Assembly (NCBI GenBank): GCA_947500775.1
Contig: CANMTD010000008.1
Coordinates: forward strand, 58,190 to 122,189
Direction: 5' to 3'
Length of the DNA stretch: 64,000 nucleotides
Origin: an uncultured Paracoccaceae bacterium
GTDB taxonomy: Bacteria > Pseudomonadota > Alphaproteobacteria > Rhodobacterales > Rhodobacteraceae
Shown: piece by piece, positions 25,539 to 33,701 of the stretch
Numbering within the stretch: position 1 is the first letter of the stretch
Layout of the letters: each line of letters opens with the position of its first letter
Program-made: the position numbers and the translations under genes
Notes under the pieces: generated by a model
Seen by the model: the letters and a program-made list of their open reading frames with translations, nothing else
What the model was told of the DNA's origin: nothing
Database searches by the model: none

Positions 25539-27625
25539 TCGCCGGCTCCCAGGTTTTGGGAGAGACGTGTCTCCAGCCATTTTAGGCCTTCGTCGATGTA
25601 GTGGGGAACATTCCAGTCCCGGTTCTCTCCCGCATTCGCTTCTTCGTCCCCGCCTGCCGGTATTTCGAAGGCAAGGACATCCATAGCAAATTCTGTTTTT
25701 TTGAAAGTATCGCTTTTAATGCGTCGCCAGACGGCCTCTTGCAATTCGGCTCGACCATCCGGCAAGTCAATGCCGATACTGAGTCCATCGGCATGGAAGT
25801 GGTCGAGGTTTTCGAAGACAAAGGCTTCTTCAAGGGTTCGCCCGTGGAAGGTTTGAGCATTGTCCTGACGGTTAACTTCTACTGGCTTTTGATAGGCGAC
25901 AAAACGCATCCCTTCAGCTTGCAGACAATCGTCAAAGGTGTTGCCGGAGAGTTCGGCGACTCTCGTCTCTCCAAAGAAATACCCCAGAGTCGCATTCGAC
26001 GAAACGGCTCCCGGATGGGTAGCGACGCAACTCGCCCGGTTTCTCGCGGGATCAACGGAGTCGATATCGGTGATGACCAAATAGGGAATTTCGAGGAATT
26101 CCAACAATCCGGCGAAGCGCATCCCATAAGCGCCACCTACCTCCAGAATGGTCAGATACTTTTTGTTCAGATTCTGCGCCGATATGTCAATCATGCGCGG
26201 CAAAAGCAGTTTTTCCGCAGACCCCTCAACGAGTATGGCAGCATCGGAGAAGAACAAGTCGCAATGCGTAAGTCTCAGATATTTTTTGAGAAAGGAAAGT
26301 GATTCCTCTGGTTCAATCATATCGCCGCCCAATTCAAGTGGCTCAGGTTGAAATTGGCGAAGGCTGTGCACGGTCGTTCCCTGATAGGTCACTCCATCCT
26401 GTTCACCGTTGATATGGCACCGACGGAAGTAGCGGATTTTTGAGAAATCCACGGTATCCAGGATGTGCGACGAGTGGGTCGTGATTGTGAGCTGGGGCTT
26501 GCTTTCGCCTTCTGGTGCGTCAGCGGTGAGCACGTCCCACATCTGGCGAATGAATGTTTGTTGGACCTGAGCGTGCAAATGCACTTCCGGTTCTTCGATA
26601 AAGATCATCTGGCACAGCGGACGGTTGTCTTCGGTCGCGAGCCATTGCCGATAAAAATGATCGACCTGAATGGCCATGAACACCAGGTTCTTGAAACCCA
26701 GTCCGTTATAGGCCTCGGGTAGCTCATGGCTGGTGCTGGCATCGACGTAGAAGAGTTCGGTGTTACCGCGTAACGCAACCTCCGAACTGAGTGTCGAAAC
26801 GACCTTCATCGCGCGGTCGTTGTCGGAGGGAAGGCCAAGACCTCCGATCATTGTCATCAGGGGTCTGAAGCGTTCGTCGTAGTGCCTAGTCAGATTTTCA
26901 TTATTCTGTTCAATGATCGCTACAGCTTCTTCGGCCAGTTCCGCCTGCTCCAGGTTTCTCCGGTAATACGTCGCAAAGGCGTCTGACAGTCTGTTGCTCC
27001 TCGCGGCATTCTCGTCGTCAATATTTCGCTGGGCATCAACGAAATCGACGCGCAGCAGAGAATGGACAATCTTCTTGCCTTCTTGCGCGGAGAGTGCCGT
27101 TGCCACGAATTCCTCTTCCAGCTTTTCCAGCGAGGACACCTTGATGCCAAAATACTTTTTCAAGTTGCCTTCCATTCCAAGGAAGAAGCTCAAAGGGCGC
27201 TTGCGGGTACCGTCTTCCTTTGTCGGGAAAGCTGCATCGTAATGCTTCCAGAGTTCTGCTGCGTCATCCGCAGCGAACGAGCAGCGCATCCCGATTTCCG
27301 AGAAATCAGCGGAAAGGCTCGTTGCCAGGGCAAAGACCCGACCGAACGCAATTGAGTCCGGATCGATGTGAAACCAGAGATCAAGTTCTATTTGAGGTAG
27401 GCTGGATTCGTTCCTTGGAGCGTATGCGTCGATAGAGGCAATTGCGAGAATGGAGAAGTCATGAATCTTGAATTCCCGGTTCCCGAGAAAGCTTCGAATG
27501 GCAGCCGTCGCAGAAGTCTTGCCGCTGTTGTTCGGGCCAACAAAAACAGTTTCCTTGCTTTCGAAATCAACGGACACATCATTCAGGCGCCGAAAATTTC
27601 GAATGGATATACTACCTAGACGCAT
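25535..27625 (-). CDS. OLD-family ATPase-TOPRIM nuclease (GajA-like)
   Basis: A 696-aa protein. An N-terminal ABC/SMC-like ATPase has Walker A GPNNSGKT at 30-37, a Walker B/signature region IFIEEPEVHLHA near 341-352 and THSSH at 383-387. A C-terminal TOPRIM nuclease has its Glu in ILVEGSAEK (E467) and the D-x-D in ITDID (520, 522). In Gabija this nuclease nicks phage DNA when nucleotide pools fall. AGGGGG before the ATG at 27625 sets the start. It heads the minus-strand island. Confidence 0.88.
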   Translation of the reverse strand: MRLGSISIRNFRRLNDVSVDFESKETVFVGPNNSGKTSATAAIRSFLGNREFKIHDFSILAIASIDAYAPRNESSLPQIELDLWFHIDPDSIAFGRVFALATSLSADFSEIGMRCSFAADDAAELWKHYDAAFPTKEDGTRKRPLSFFLGMEGNLKKYFGIKVSSLEKLEEEFVATALSAQEGKKIVHSLLRVDFVDAQRNIDDENAARSNRLSDAFATYYRRNLEQAELAEEAVAIIEQNNENLTRHYDERFRPLMTMIGGLGLPSDNDRAMKVVSTLSSEVALRGNTELFYVDASTSHELPEAYNGLGFKNLVFMAIQVDHFYRQWLATEDNRPLCQMIFIEEPEVHLHAQVQQTFIRQMWDVLTADAPEGESKPQLTITTHSSHILDTVDFSKIRYFRRCHINGEQDGVTYQGTTVHSLRQFQPEPLELGGDMIEPEESLSFLKKYLRLTHCDLFFSDAAILVEGSAEKLLLPRMIDISAQNLNKKYLTILEVGGAYGMRFAGLLEFLEIPYLVITDIDSVDPARNRASCVATHPGAVSSNATLGYFFGETRVAELSGNTFDDCLQAEGMRFVAYQKPVEVNRQDNAQTFHGRTLEEAFVFENLDHFHADGLSIGIDLPDGRAELQEAVWRRIKSDTFKKTEFAMDVLAFEIPAGGDEEANAGENRDWNVPHYIDEGLKWLETRLSQNLGAGE

Positions 27626-28541
27626 CCAGTCCCCCTGTAAGCTGCGAAGATGATAGCAATCATTGGTTGTGTTCGGGAAGGTAAATTCGTCGCCGGTTGA
27701 CACAAAACTGATGCTCGCAACGGCGCGAATGTCACCAAGCTGACAAAAGCAAGACAACTGCGTCACCCATCCAAACCCACCTTATGAGGCAGGGCTTGTC
27801 TACCGTGAAAGGGGCAGTCCAATGCGTCGCTCCCTAGGTGTAGAATTTCGGGAGGACCGAACCATGGCAACGAGGGATGTCCCCTTATTTGCATTCATTG
27901 CCATGAAGCCGCCAGTCCGTTCCCGGCCCATCACGTGGAGTGCTTCGAAAAGTAATCCGTGTATTCTGCAGCGTAGTCGCCTGCACATCAACCTTGGCTT
28001 ATGCCTTGCGGCCTCCCCAGCTCGGCTTCGCGTGTCGCAGGGGAGAACGGCCCTTCGGTCCGTCGCGCATTCGGCCATGCGGCCTCACCGCGGCGTCGCA
28101 CCCGGCGTCCCGGTTTGCCCGCCTCGCGAGCACGTCTCTCCCTGGCCGCTCCGCCGGATTGCGCTCTGGTCTGTTTTGCGGGGCAAAACGATCCCGCCGC
28201 TGCATCCGTCTCCCGCGTCCGGTCGGGCCGTTTGCCTGCTCGTGTCGGGCAAACCTACCGTCAAAACACACACACATGAGCGTGGAAGCATATCCTCCGG
28301 ATGGCCCCCAAATCAGCCCGCGTCAAGGATCGCAAAACTTTTCGGCGAGGACGGGGCCTGTGGCTTGGGGCGGTCCCGTGCGTGAGGGCGCGCATGTGTC
28401 AGTTGCTGCACGCGGAAAACTTTTGCGCCCGGCAAGCCGGCGGCTGCGCCGTCCCTGACCCGGGCAGATTCGGAAACCAGACATTCGGCCATGCCCCCAC
28501 ACTCACGTGGTGGCCTTGCAACCGAACACTGGAGACCAGAC
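27626..28541. other. Intergenic region right of the defence island
   Basis: This stretch of 916 bases holds the start region of the island operon on the left and, from about 28000, very GC-rich sequence leading to the DUF2493 gene. A frame at 27864-28385 has a good GGGAGG site but Arg/Ser/Pro-rich random-looking composition, so I do not call it. No tRNA, repeat or transposase was seen. Confidence 0.5.
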
Positions 28542-29471
28542 ATGGCTTACGACACTGCGAACACCTACGAGACCATCGAGCTTTTCGGACTGACCGAGAA
28601 GGACGCCCACCTGCCGATCCCGGAAGATCACATCCTGAGCGACCACATCATCCGCGAGAGCTTCGAGGCTTTGCTCGGTCAGCTGCGCGGGACCGGGCTT
28701 GAAGCAGAGATCGAACCGCTGGCCCATGGGCTCGCCACGATCCTGCAGCGCCGCAAGGTGGCGCTTGGCAAGGAGGTCGACCGCACCGCCGACAAGATCG
28801 GCGCGCTGGCAAAATCCCACGACGGATCGGAGATCGCCGAGACCGCGCTCGACGAGGCGCAGGCGCGCTTTCTGCAGCTGCGCGAGATTGTCAGCGCTAT
28901 CGAGGTGATGAGCGAGGCGGCGGCGGAATGCTACGAGATCGAGACGGGCCACGCCTTCATCCCGGCAGCCGGGTCGCGCGCAAGCGTCCGGGCGCAGGAG
29001 ACCGGGGCGGTCTTCGAGGCACGGCAGCTCCTGGAGCAGCACGACCGTGAAACCGCCGAGAAGTCGAAAGTCGCGGGGGTGCCCCTGATCGTCTCAGGCG
29101 CCACCGACTGGACCGATGTCGATGTGATCTTCAACACGCTCGACAAGGTTCGCGAACGGATCAAGCAGAACCGCAACCAGGAGATCTTCCTCTGCCACAA
29201 GGGCGGCAAGCACGGGGCAGAGATGATTGCGGCCCGGTGGGCCCGAGCACGCGGGATAGCACAGGCGCGCTTCGATCCGCGCTGGTCCGCGCATGGGCGG
29301 GCGGCACCGTTCAAGTGCAACGACGAAATGCTGGACGACAAGTTCGCGGCGACGGGGGTTGTACTCTTCGGCGGCAACGGAGTCGCGCTGAACCTCGGGC
29401 AGAAGGCGGAAGCGAAAGGTCTGACGGTCATGCGGGTTGCGGACCCGGCGAAGAAGGCGTCGCAGAATTGA
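28542..29471 (+). CDS. DUF2493 / SLOG-domain plasmid protein
   Basis: A 309-aa protein. An N-terminal helical half (about 1-195) is followed by a C-terminal Rossmann-like SLOG domain of the DUF2493/YspA type. The latter runs from VPLIVSGATDWTDVDVIF through IFLCHKGGKHGAEMIAARWARARG to VVLFGGNGVALNL. SLOG folds bind nucleotides or nucleotide-derived ligands. These proteins are frequent on Rhodobacterales and rhizobial plasmids with unknown role. The start at 28542 gives MAYDTANTYETIELFGL, the usual opening. A terminator follows at once. Confidence 0.85.
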   Translation: MAYDTANTYETIELFGLTEKDAHLPIPEDHILSDHIIRESFEALLGQLRGTGLEAEIEPLAHGLATILQRRKVALGKEVDRTADKIGALAKSHDGSEIAETALDEAQARFLQLREIVSAIEVMSEAAAECYEIETGHAFIPAAGSRASVRAQETGAVFEARQLLEQHDRETAEKSKVAGVPLIVSGATDWTDVDVIFNTLDKVRERIKQNRNQEIFLCHKGGKHGAEMIAARWARARGIAQARFDPRWSAHGRAAPFKCNDEMLDDKFAATGVVLFGGNGVALNLGQKAEAKGLTVMRVADPAKKASQN

Positions 29472-29478
29472 AGAGAGG

Positions 29479-29502
29479 GGGTCGCGCTTGGCGCGGCCCT
29501 TT
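29479..29502 (+). terminator. Terminator after DUF2493 gene
   Basis: Stem GGGTCGCGC with GCGCGGCCC (one G-T pair), three-base loop, then TTT, beginning eight bases after the stop codon. Confidence 0.75.
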
Positions 29503-30010
29503 CGTCATGTCTCATGGTGCGTGCGGTCGGTCACGCGTGATCGGCAGCTCGTGGCGTCCAGTACCGTTATCCCTCTACCCGGTCCGTCAGAGTGCGGCCC
29601 ATCCGCATCGGTACGGGCTGGGGATGGTGCGCACCTCACGCACATCGTTCGCAGCACAAGACGCAAGGGGTCGAGCCGTCGCACTTTAGGCTGAAGCCCT
29701 GCACGTCCCTCGGGGCGTGTTTCGGAACATCGAACCCACGCGGGCGGGCTCCGTGAGCACCCCGGCCAGGAGCGGCGGGACGAGGACGCAGATGACGGCG
29801 TCGGCGTGATGTAAGGGGTCATCCGGATCACTCCTTTTTGCTCATCGATGTGGATCGCACGGGGTCGGCCCGTCCGTGCCCTCAGCTCACGCTTCGGCAA
29901 GCACAAATACGGCTTCCACGGCAAAGCCGCGGACCCTCCGCATTTGCGCTTGCGACCGAGCCTCTTGCCCCCGTGCCGGGTGATCCCCATCGCAACAAGG
30001 AGTAACCCAA
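29503..30010. other. Intergenic region without recognised gene
   Basis: About 500 GC-rich bases. I see short GC palindromes (for example GGTGCGCACC near 29626) but no plausible coding frame: those present are Arg/Ser/Pro-rich. It probably serves as the leader of the small gene at 30011. Confidence 0.45.
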
Positions 30011-30217
30011 ATGACCAACCACTACGTCGCAACCGTCCCCGTCAAGTTCACCGATACCGATGGCCAGGAGCGCACCCGCTTTCAGCGCGTGGGCGCTATG
30101 TTCCGCAACACCCGCAACGGGGACGGCTCGGAGTTCTTCAGCCTCAAGCTCGACTTCCCGGTCGCGGTCTCGGAGCTGGTGATGTTCCCGCCGAGCGCGA
30201 AAGATCCCCAGGACTGA
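30011..30217 (+). CDS. Small hypothetical plasmid protein
   Basis: A 68-aa protein with a clear AAGGAG site before the ATG. The sequence, with VPVKFTDTDGQERTRFQRVG and GSEFFSLKLDFPVAVSELVMFPP, looks like a small beta-rich domain. Its layout recalls DUF736, but I cannot prove a relationship. It lies just upstream of the structured candidate oriT region. Confidence 0.65.
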   Translation: MTNHYVATVPVKFTDTDGQERTRFQRVGAMFRNTRNGDGSEFFSLKLDFPVAVSELVMFPPSAKDPQD

Positions 30218-30282
30218 ATCCTCTGACGAGGATGGGCCGCCCCAGGACGATCTTGGGGCGGCCCGATCCCTGTTCCAGGGAT
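30218..30282. repeat. Three consecutive hairpins after the small gene
   Basis: Directly after the stop codon come three inverted repeats in a row. The first is ATCCTC/GAGGAT (30218-30233). The second is an 11-bp stem GGGCCGCCCCA/TGGGGCGGCCC (30234-30264). The third is a 7-bp stem ATCCCTG/CAGGGAT (30266-30282). There is no T-run. They may end transcription or form part of a structured transfer origin. Confidence 0.6.
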
Positions 30283-30412
30283 GCCGGTTCCGGCGCGGGT
30301 GATCGCCGGCAGCGACCTCGCCTTGGTGCCGGTCCCTGCGCGTTCAACGGACGCACTCCCCCCGGAATGATCAGGCCGCGACAGACCGGCCAGTCAGCCT
30401 CAAGGGGGCCAT

Positions 30413-30475
30413 CCGCAAAAACCTATCGGCCAGGGCCTCCCGGTTTTTGCGGCAGAGATTTGGCAAGCCAAATCT
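30413..30475. other. Candidate origin of transfer (oriT)
   Basis: Two strong inverted repeats lie close together upstream of the mobC-virD2-virD4 operon. One has 11-bp arms, CCGCAAAAACC and GGTTTTTGCGG (30413-30423, 30442-30452). The other is a 9-bp hairpin, AGATTTGGC/GCCAAATCT with a two-base loop (30456-30475). A CCCTGCC element near 30487 resembles nick-region cores of MobP plasmids. Position and structure suit an oriT. The nick site itself is not established. Confidence 0.5.
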
Positions 30476-30702
30476 GGCCCTCCTTGACCCTGCCTGTCCG
30501 CCCTGTCGGTGGGGTTTGCGCCCGCCCGCGGTTCCGTCCGAACACTTGGCGTTCGGCCAGACCCTCGGGCGGGGCTGGCGGACGGGACCCCTAGGACAGG
30601 TGGGTCGCCCGGTGGTGAGGGCGGCAGAGCCGCGTCCCTGCGGGCCGCGGCGTGAAGCGGACACCAAGGCTGCCTGAGCCTGAATGCGACGTAAGTATAT
30701 AA

Positions 30703-30730
30703 TTGACAGCTTGGTATATTATCGTAAGGT
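30703..30730 (+). promoter_or_regulatory. Promoter with shared operator, copy B
   Basis: TTGACA (30703-30708) and TAAGGT (30725-30730) are 16 bp apart. The spacer holds GGTATATTATCG, which matches the right half of the operator found at 18316, 52081 and 54112. It drives the mobC-virD2-virD4 operon starting at 30780. The left half of the palindrome is poorly conserved here. Confidence 0.55.
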
Positions 30731-30779
30731 AGGGGCAGCCTTGGTGGAAGGTGGCAGGAAATAGGGGGTCTTTCTTCGC

Positions 30780-31373
30780 ATGTCGCGCTCAAAACGTCTC
30801 ACAGATGCGGACCGCATGGAGATCGTTCGCGAAGCTGCGGAAGGCGTTTCCACTTCAGTGCTGGCAGAACGGTTTGGCGTGTCGGTGCGGGCGATCCAGT
30901 ACACGCTCAAAGCCGATGCCGAGCGCCAGACGGATGCCGCAATTCCGGTCTCAGCGGTCAGTGTGAAGGTCACGGCTGCGGAGCTTGCGGCGCTCGACGA
31001 GGTGCTGGCCGAGGCCGGAATCGAAAGCCGGGCCGAAGGGCTGCGGCGGCTCATTCAGGCGGCAGGCGGGGTGTTCGTTCCGGACGCGCAGATGGCAGCC
31101 GAGATGGCGCGTTACCGCGCTTCACTGCACGAGGTCGGCAATGGGGTCGCGCAGATTGCCAAGCAGATGACGCAGGCCAACCGGCGGGGGCAGGGGGCCG
31201 TGGGGGGCACGAGTGCCGAGTTCACCGAATTGCGCCTCGCGCAGATGCGCGGGCTGGCGCGGTTCATTCTGGATTCCGCGGACGAGATCGATCTGCTTCT
31301 GCGCCGCCGTCGAGACGCGATGCAGCTGCAGGCCACGGCCGCGCTGAGGGAGTTTGCCCATGCGGCTGAATGA
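30780..31373 (+). CDS. MobC-like relaxosome accessory protein
   Basis: A 197-aa protein. The N terminus is a helix-turn-helix (about 5-45: RLTDADRMEIVREAAEGVST, LAERFGVSVRAIQYTL). The middle (about 60-100) looks like a ribbon-helix-helix domain (VSVKVTAAELAALDEVLAEA). The C terminus is helical with EVGNGVAQIAKQMTQANRRG, a segment typical of MobC/relaxosome proteins. It overlaps the relaxase gene by 14 bp. It is expected to bind oriT and load VirD2. Confidence 0.78.
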   Translation: MSRSKRLTDADRMEIVREAAEGVSTSVLAERFGVSVRAIQYTLKADAERQTDAAIPVSAVSVKVTAAELAALDEVLAEAGIESRAEGLRRLIQAAGGVFVPDAQMAAEMARYRASLHEVGNGVAQIAKQMTQANRRGQGAVGGTSAEFTELRLAQMRGLARFILDSADEIDLLLRRRRDAMQLQATAALREFAHAAE

Positions 31374-33693
31374 TGCTGTCGACGCCGTCACGGGCGAGGT
31401 CTTCCGAGACGGCTGGAGCCGGATCCGGGGCTCGATGCAGGGGCTGCATGTCGCCAAGCAGACCCAGCTTGTGCGCGCGGCAGCAGGGCACCGGCCGGCG
31501 GTCTTCAAGGCGATCCGGGGCGGGGGCACGCATACCAAATCGCAGCTCGCAAACCAGCTCGATTACCTCACCACCAAGTCCACCCATATCGTCGACAGTA
31601 GCGGGTTTCTGGATGGCAAGGCGAAGCTCGAGGCGGGTGACATCAAGGACCTCACAGAGCGCTTTGCCAAGCGGTGGGATGCGGGCTTCAAGCCGAAGCT
31701 CGGGCAGACAACACATATGCTCATGTCCTTCCCGATCGGCACGCGTGGAGAGGATGTGCGCGACATCGCGACCGATGTGGCCGAGCGGTTCTTCCAGACC
31801 GACGCGGGGCATTTCGATTACATCATCGCGGTGCATGAGGACCGAGATCACCCCCATGCGCATCTGGTGCTGAACCGCCGCTCGCAGGAAGGTGAGTTCT
31901 TCTTTCTGGGGCGCAACCATCGCTTCAACTATGACGACTTCCGCCTCGCCATGGTCGAGGAGGCCGAGAAGTACGGTGTGCGGCTGGAAGCCACGCGGCG
32001 GGTGGATCGCGGGGTTGTGCATTACCCAGCCCGGACCAGCGAGGTTTATGCGGCGAAAGAAGAGGGTCGCGCGCCCCGCGAGCGCGAGCGTGTGGGGACA
32101 GACCTGACCCGGACGCTGGCGGAGATCGCCAACACCAGAACCGTCTACCATTCGCTGGCCACAGAGGCCTCCCGGGAGGCCCGCGAAGACATCGCCGCGG
32201 CGCTCTTCCGCGCGGGCGAGGTGTTGGCCCATGGCGGGCAGGTGGACCGAACAGGAGATGTGTATATGGCCGAGGATCAAAGCTTCGAGGATCTCAGAAG
32301 CCTCTATGCGGAAAAGCTCGCGCGGGTGCAGGGCATGATCGCCGAGAAGTCTGACGCGGAACGTCCCGTGCTGGAAAAACGCCTCATCGAGATCCAGGCG
32401 CAGGTCCAGCACATGCAGCCCTTGGGGCTGCGCTCGGGCTCGCTATCAGAGGCCCCCTCGGAGGGGGGGATCTATTCTGAAGCCAATATCGACGCCAGCC
32501 AGCGCGAGCGACTGGCCGAGCCCGACTTGAGATCGCGCATTGACGTAGCACTACGGGGCACGGGGATCAGCACATCGGAAGTGGTGGCCCGGATCGAGAC
32601 GGGCGCCTCAAATGCAGCGCTTGAGCATCAATGGATCGCCAATGATCTCTCCAAGGTGGCCGAGGCGCGCGATCTGAACCTCGAACGCCGCGCCGATCTG
32701 GAACAGGCCCGCGACATTCTCAACGATGTGCACGTCGAACTTGGCACGATGCTGGAACAGGAGAAGGTGCTGCGCCGGGATGGTGTCATGGAAGCGGAAC
32801 CGATCAGCGAGCGGTTCCATTATCACCGGGACGCGGTCCGGGCGATGGAAGGGACAATCCGTCAGGAGATGCGCGCAGAGGGCCTGACAGCGCAGCAGGT
32901 GGAGGACCGGGACTGGGAAGTGGTCTCGCGGGCGGAGCGTCGGATCGAGACGGAGCAGCGCGCGTATCTCGAGGCACACCCGGACTTGCTCGCACGTCCC
33001 GGCGATGTGATCGACCGGTCTGAGCCTTACAGGGAGACCATCACCGATGCGGCCCGCGCCAGCGAGATCACCCGCGAGGTCGACCGCATCATGGAGGGAC
33101 GCGACCTCCGCGTGCCGGTTGCAGATGCTGTCACGGATGACTTGCGCGCGCGCTATCCGGACATGCCGTCCCACCTCGCCCGCGGGCTTGGCGCGACCTA
33201 TGCGGCCGTCGTCGAGAGCCGGGACACGGAGGTCATCAATCAGGTCCGCCGCGAAAACGAGTTGCGCGACAGGCTCGGGTCTGGCACGCGCGACGACATC
33301 CTCGCAACCCGCGATGAAACTGCGCCGCGGTCTGACAATGCCGACCGCCTCGCAGACGAGATTGCGCGTGTTCTGGACCATGAGCGGGCGGGGGAGTTGT
33401 CCGCGCCCTTCGAGAGCGAGGCGGAGCGGGACGCCTTCCGCGACGAGATCGCGCGGGTGCTTGATAACCGTCAACTTGAGCGGCTCACATCTGGCGATGC
33501 CGATGCGCTGGAAAAGGTTCTCGAGGACCGTCTCGACCGGCTCTATGTCGCCAAGGTCTACCTGCAATCGGATGCAGCGACGGCCAACACGGAGGCCTTG
33601 CGCCAGGTGGTCGATGATCTTGCCGACACCGAATATGAAAAGCACCGCCCGACAGACGTGGATGGCGAGACCGAGCGGGGCCAAGTCCATTGA
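31360..33693 (+). CDS. virD2: VirD2-family relaxase
   Basis: A 777-aa DNA relaxase that nicks oriT and pilots the strand to the recipient. The N-terminal catalytic domain has a likely active Tyr at 69 (LDYLTTKS). The histidine cluster HEDRDHPHAHL is at 159-169, with the metal ligands at H164, H166 and H168, as in MobP/VirD2 enzymes. The rest is a long acidic, helical tail with repeated Arg/Glu/Asp segments, likely for secretion and relaxosome contacts. The ATG at 31360 was chosen over a TTG two codons earlier. Confidence 0.93.
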   Translation: MRLNDAVDAVTGEVFRDGWSRIRGSMQGLHVAKQTQLVRAAAGHRPAVFKAIRGGGTHTKSQLANQLDYLTTKSTHIVDSSGFLDGKAKLEAGDIKDLTERFAKRWDAGFKPKLGQTTHMLMSFPIGTRGEDVRDIATDVAERFFQTDAGHFDYIIAVHEDRDHPHAHLVLNRRSQEGEFFFLGRNHRFNYDDFRLAMVEEAEKYGVRLEATRRVDRGVVHYPARTSEVYAAKEEGRAPRERERVGTDLTRTLAEIANTRTVYHSLATEASREAREDIAAALFRAGEVLAHGGQVDRTGDVYMAEDQSFEDLRSLYAEKLARVQGMIAEKSDAERPVLEKRLIEIQAQVQHMQPLGLRSGSLSEAPSEGGIYSEANIDASQRERLAEPDLRSRIDVALRGTGISTSEVVARIETGASNAALEHQWIANDLSKVAEARDLNLERRADLEQARDILNDVHVELGTMLEQEKVLRRDGVMEAEPISERFHYHRDAVRAMEGTIRQEMRAEGLTAQQVEDRDWEVVSRAERRIETEQRAYLEAHPDLLARPGDVIDRSEPYRETITDAARASEITREVDRIMEGRDLRVPVADAVTDDLRARYPDMPSHLARGLGATYAAVVESRDTEVINQVRRENELRDRLGSGTRDDILATRDETAPRSDNADRLADEIARVLDHERAGELSAPFESEAERDAFRDEIARVLDNRQLERLTSGDADALEKVLEDRLDRLYVAKVYLQSDAATANTEALRQVVDDLADTEYEKHRPTDVDGETERGQVH

Positions 33694-33701
33694 GCGCCTC
33701 C

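Noticed and set aside
18888..27850. Direct repeats or att sites bounding the defence island
   Set aside because: The sequences at both edges share no obvious repeat by eye, so an integration mechanism cannot be claimed.
27864..28385. Frame with a good ribosome site right of the defence island
   Set aside because: Arg/Ser/Pro-rich, no domain, and composition matches GC-rich noncoding sequence in all frames.
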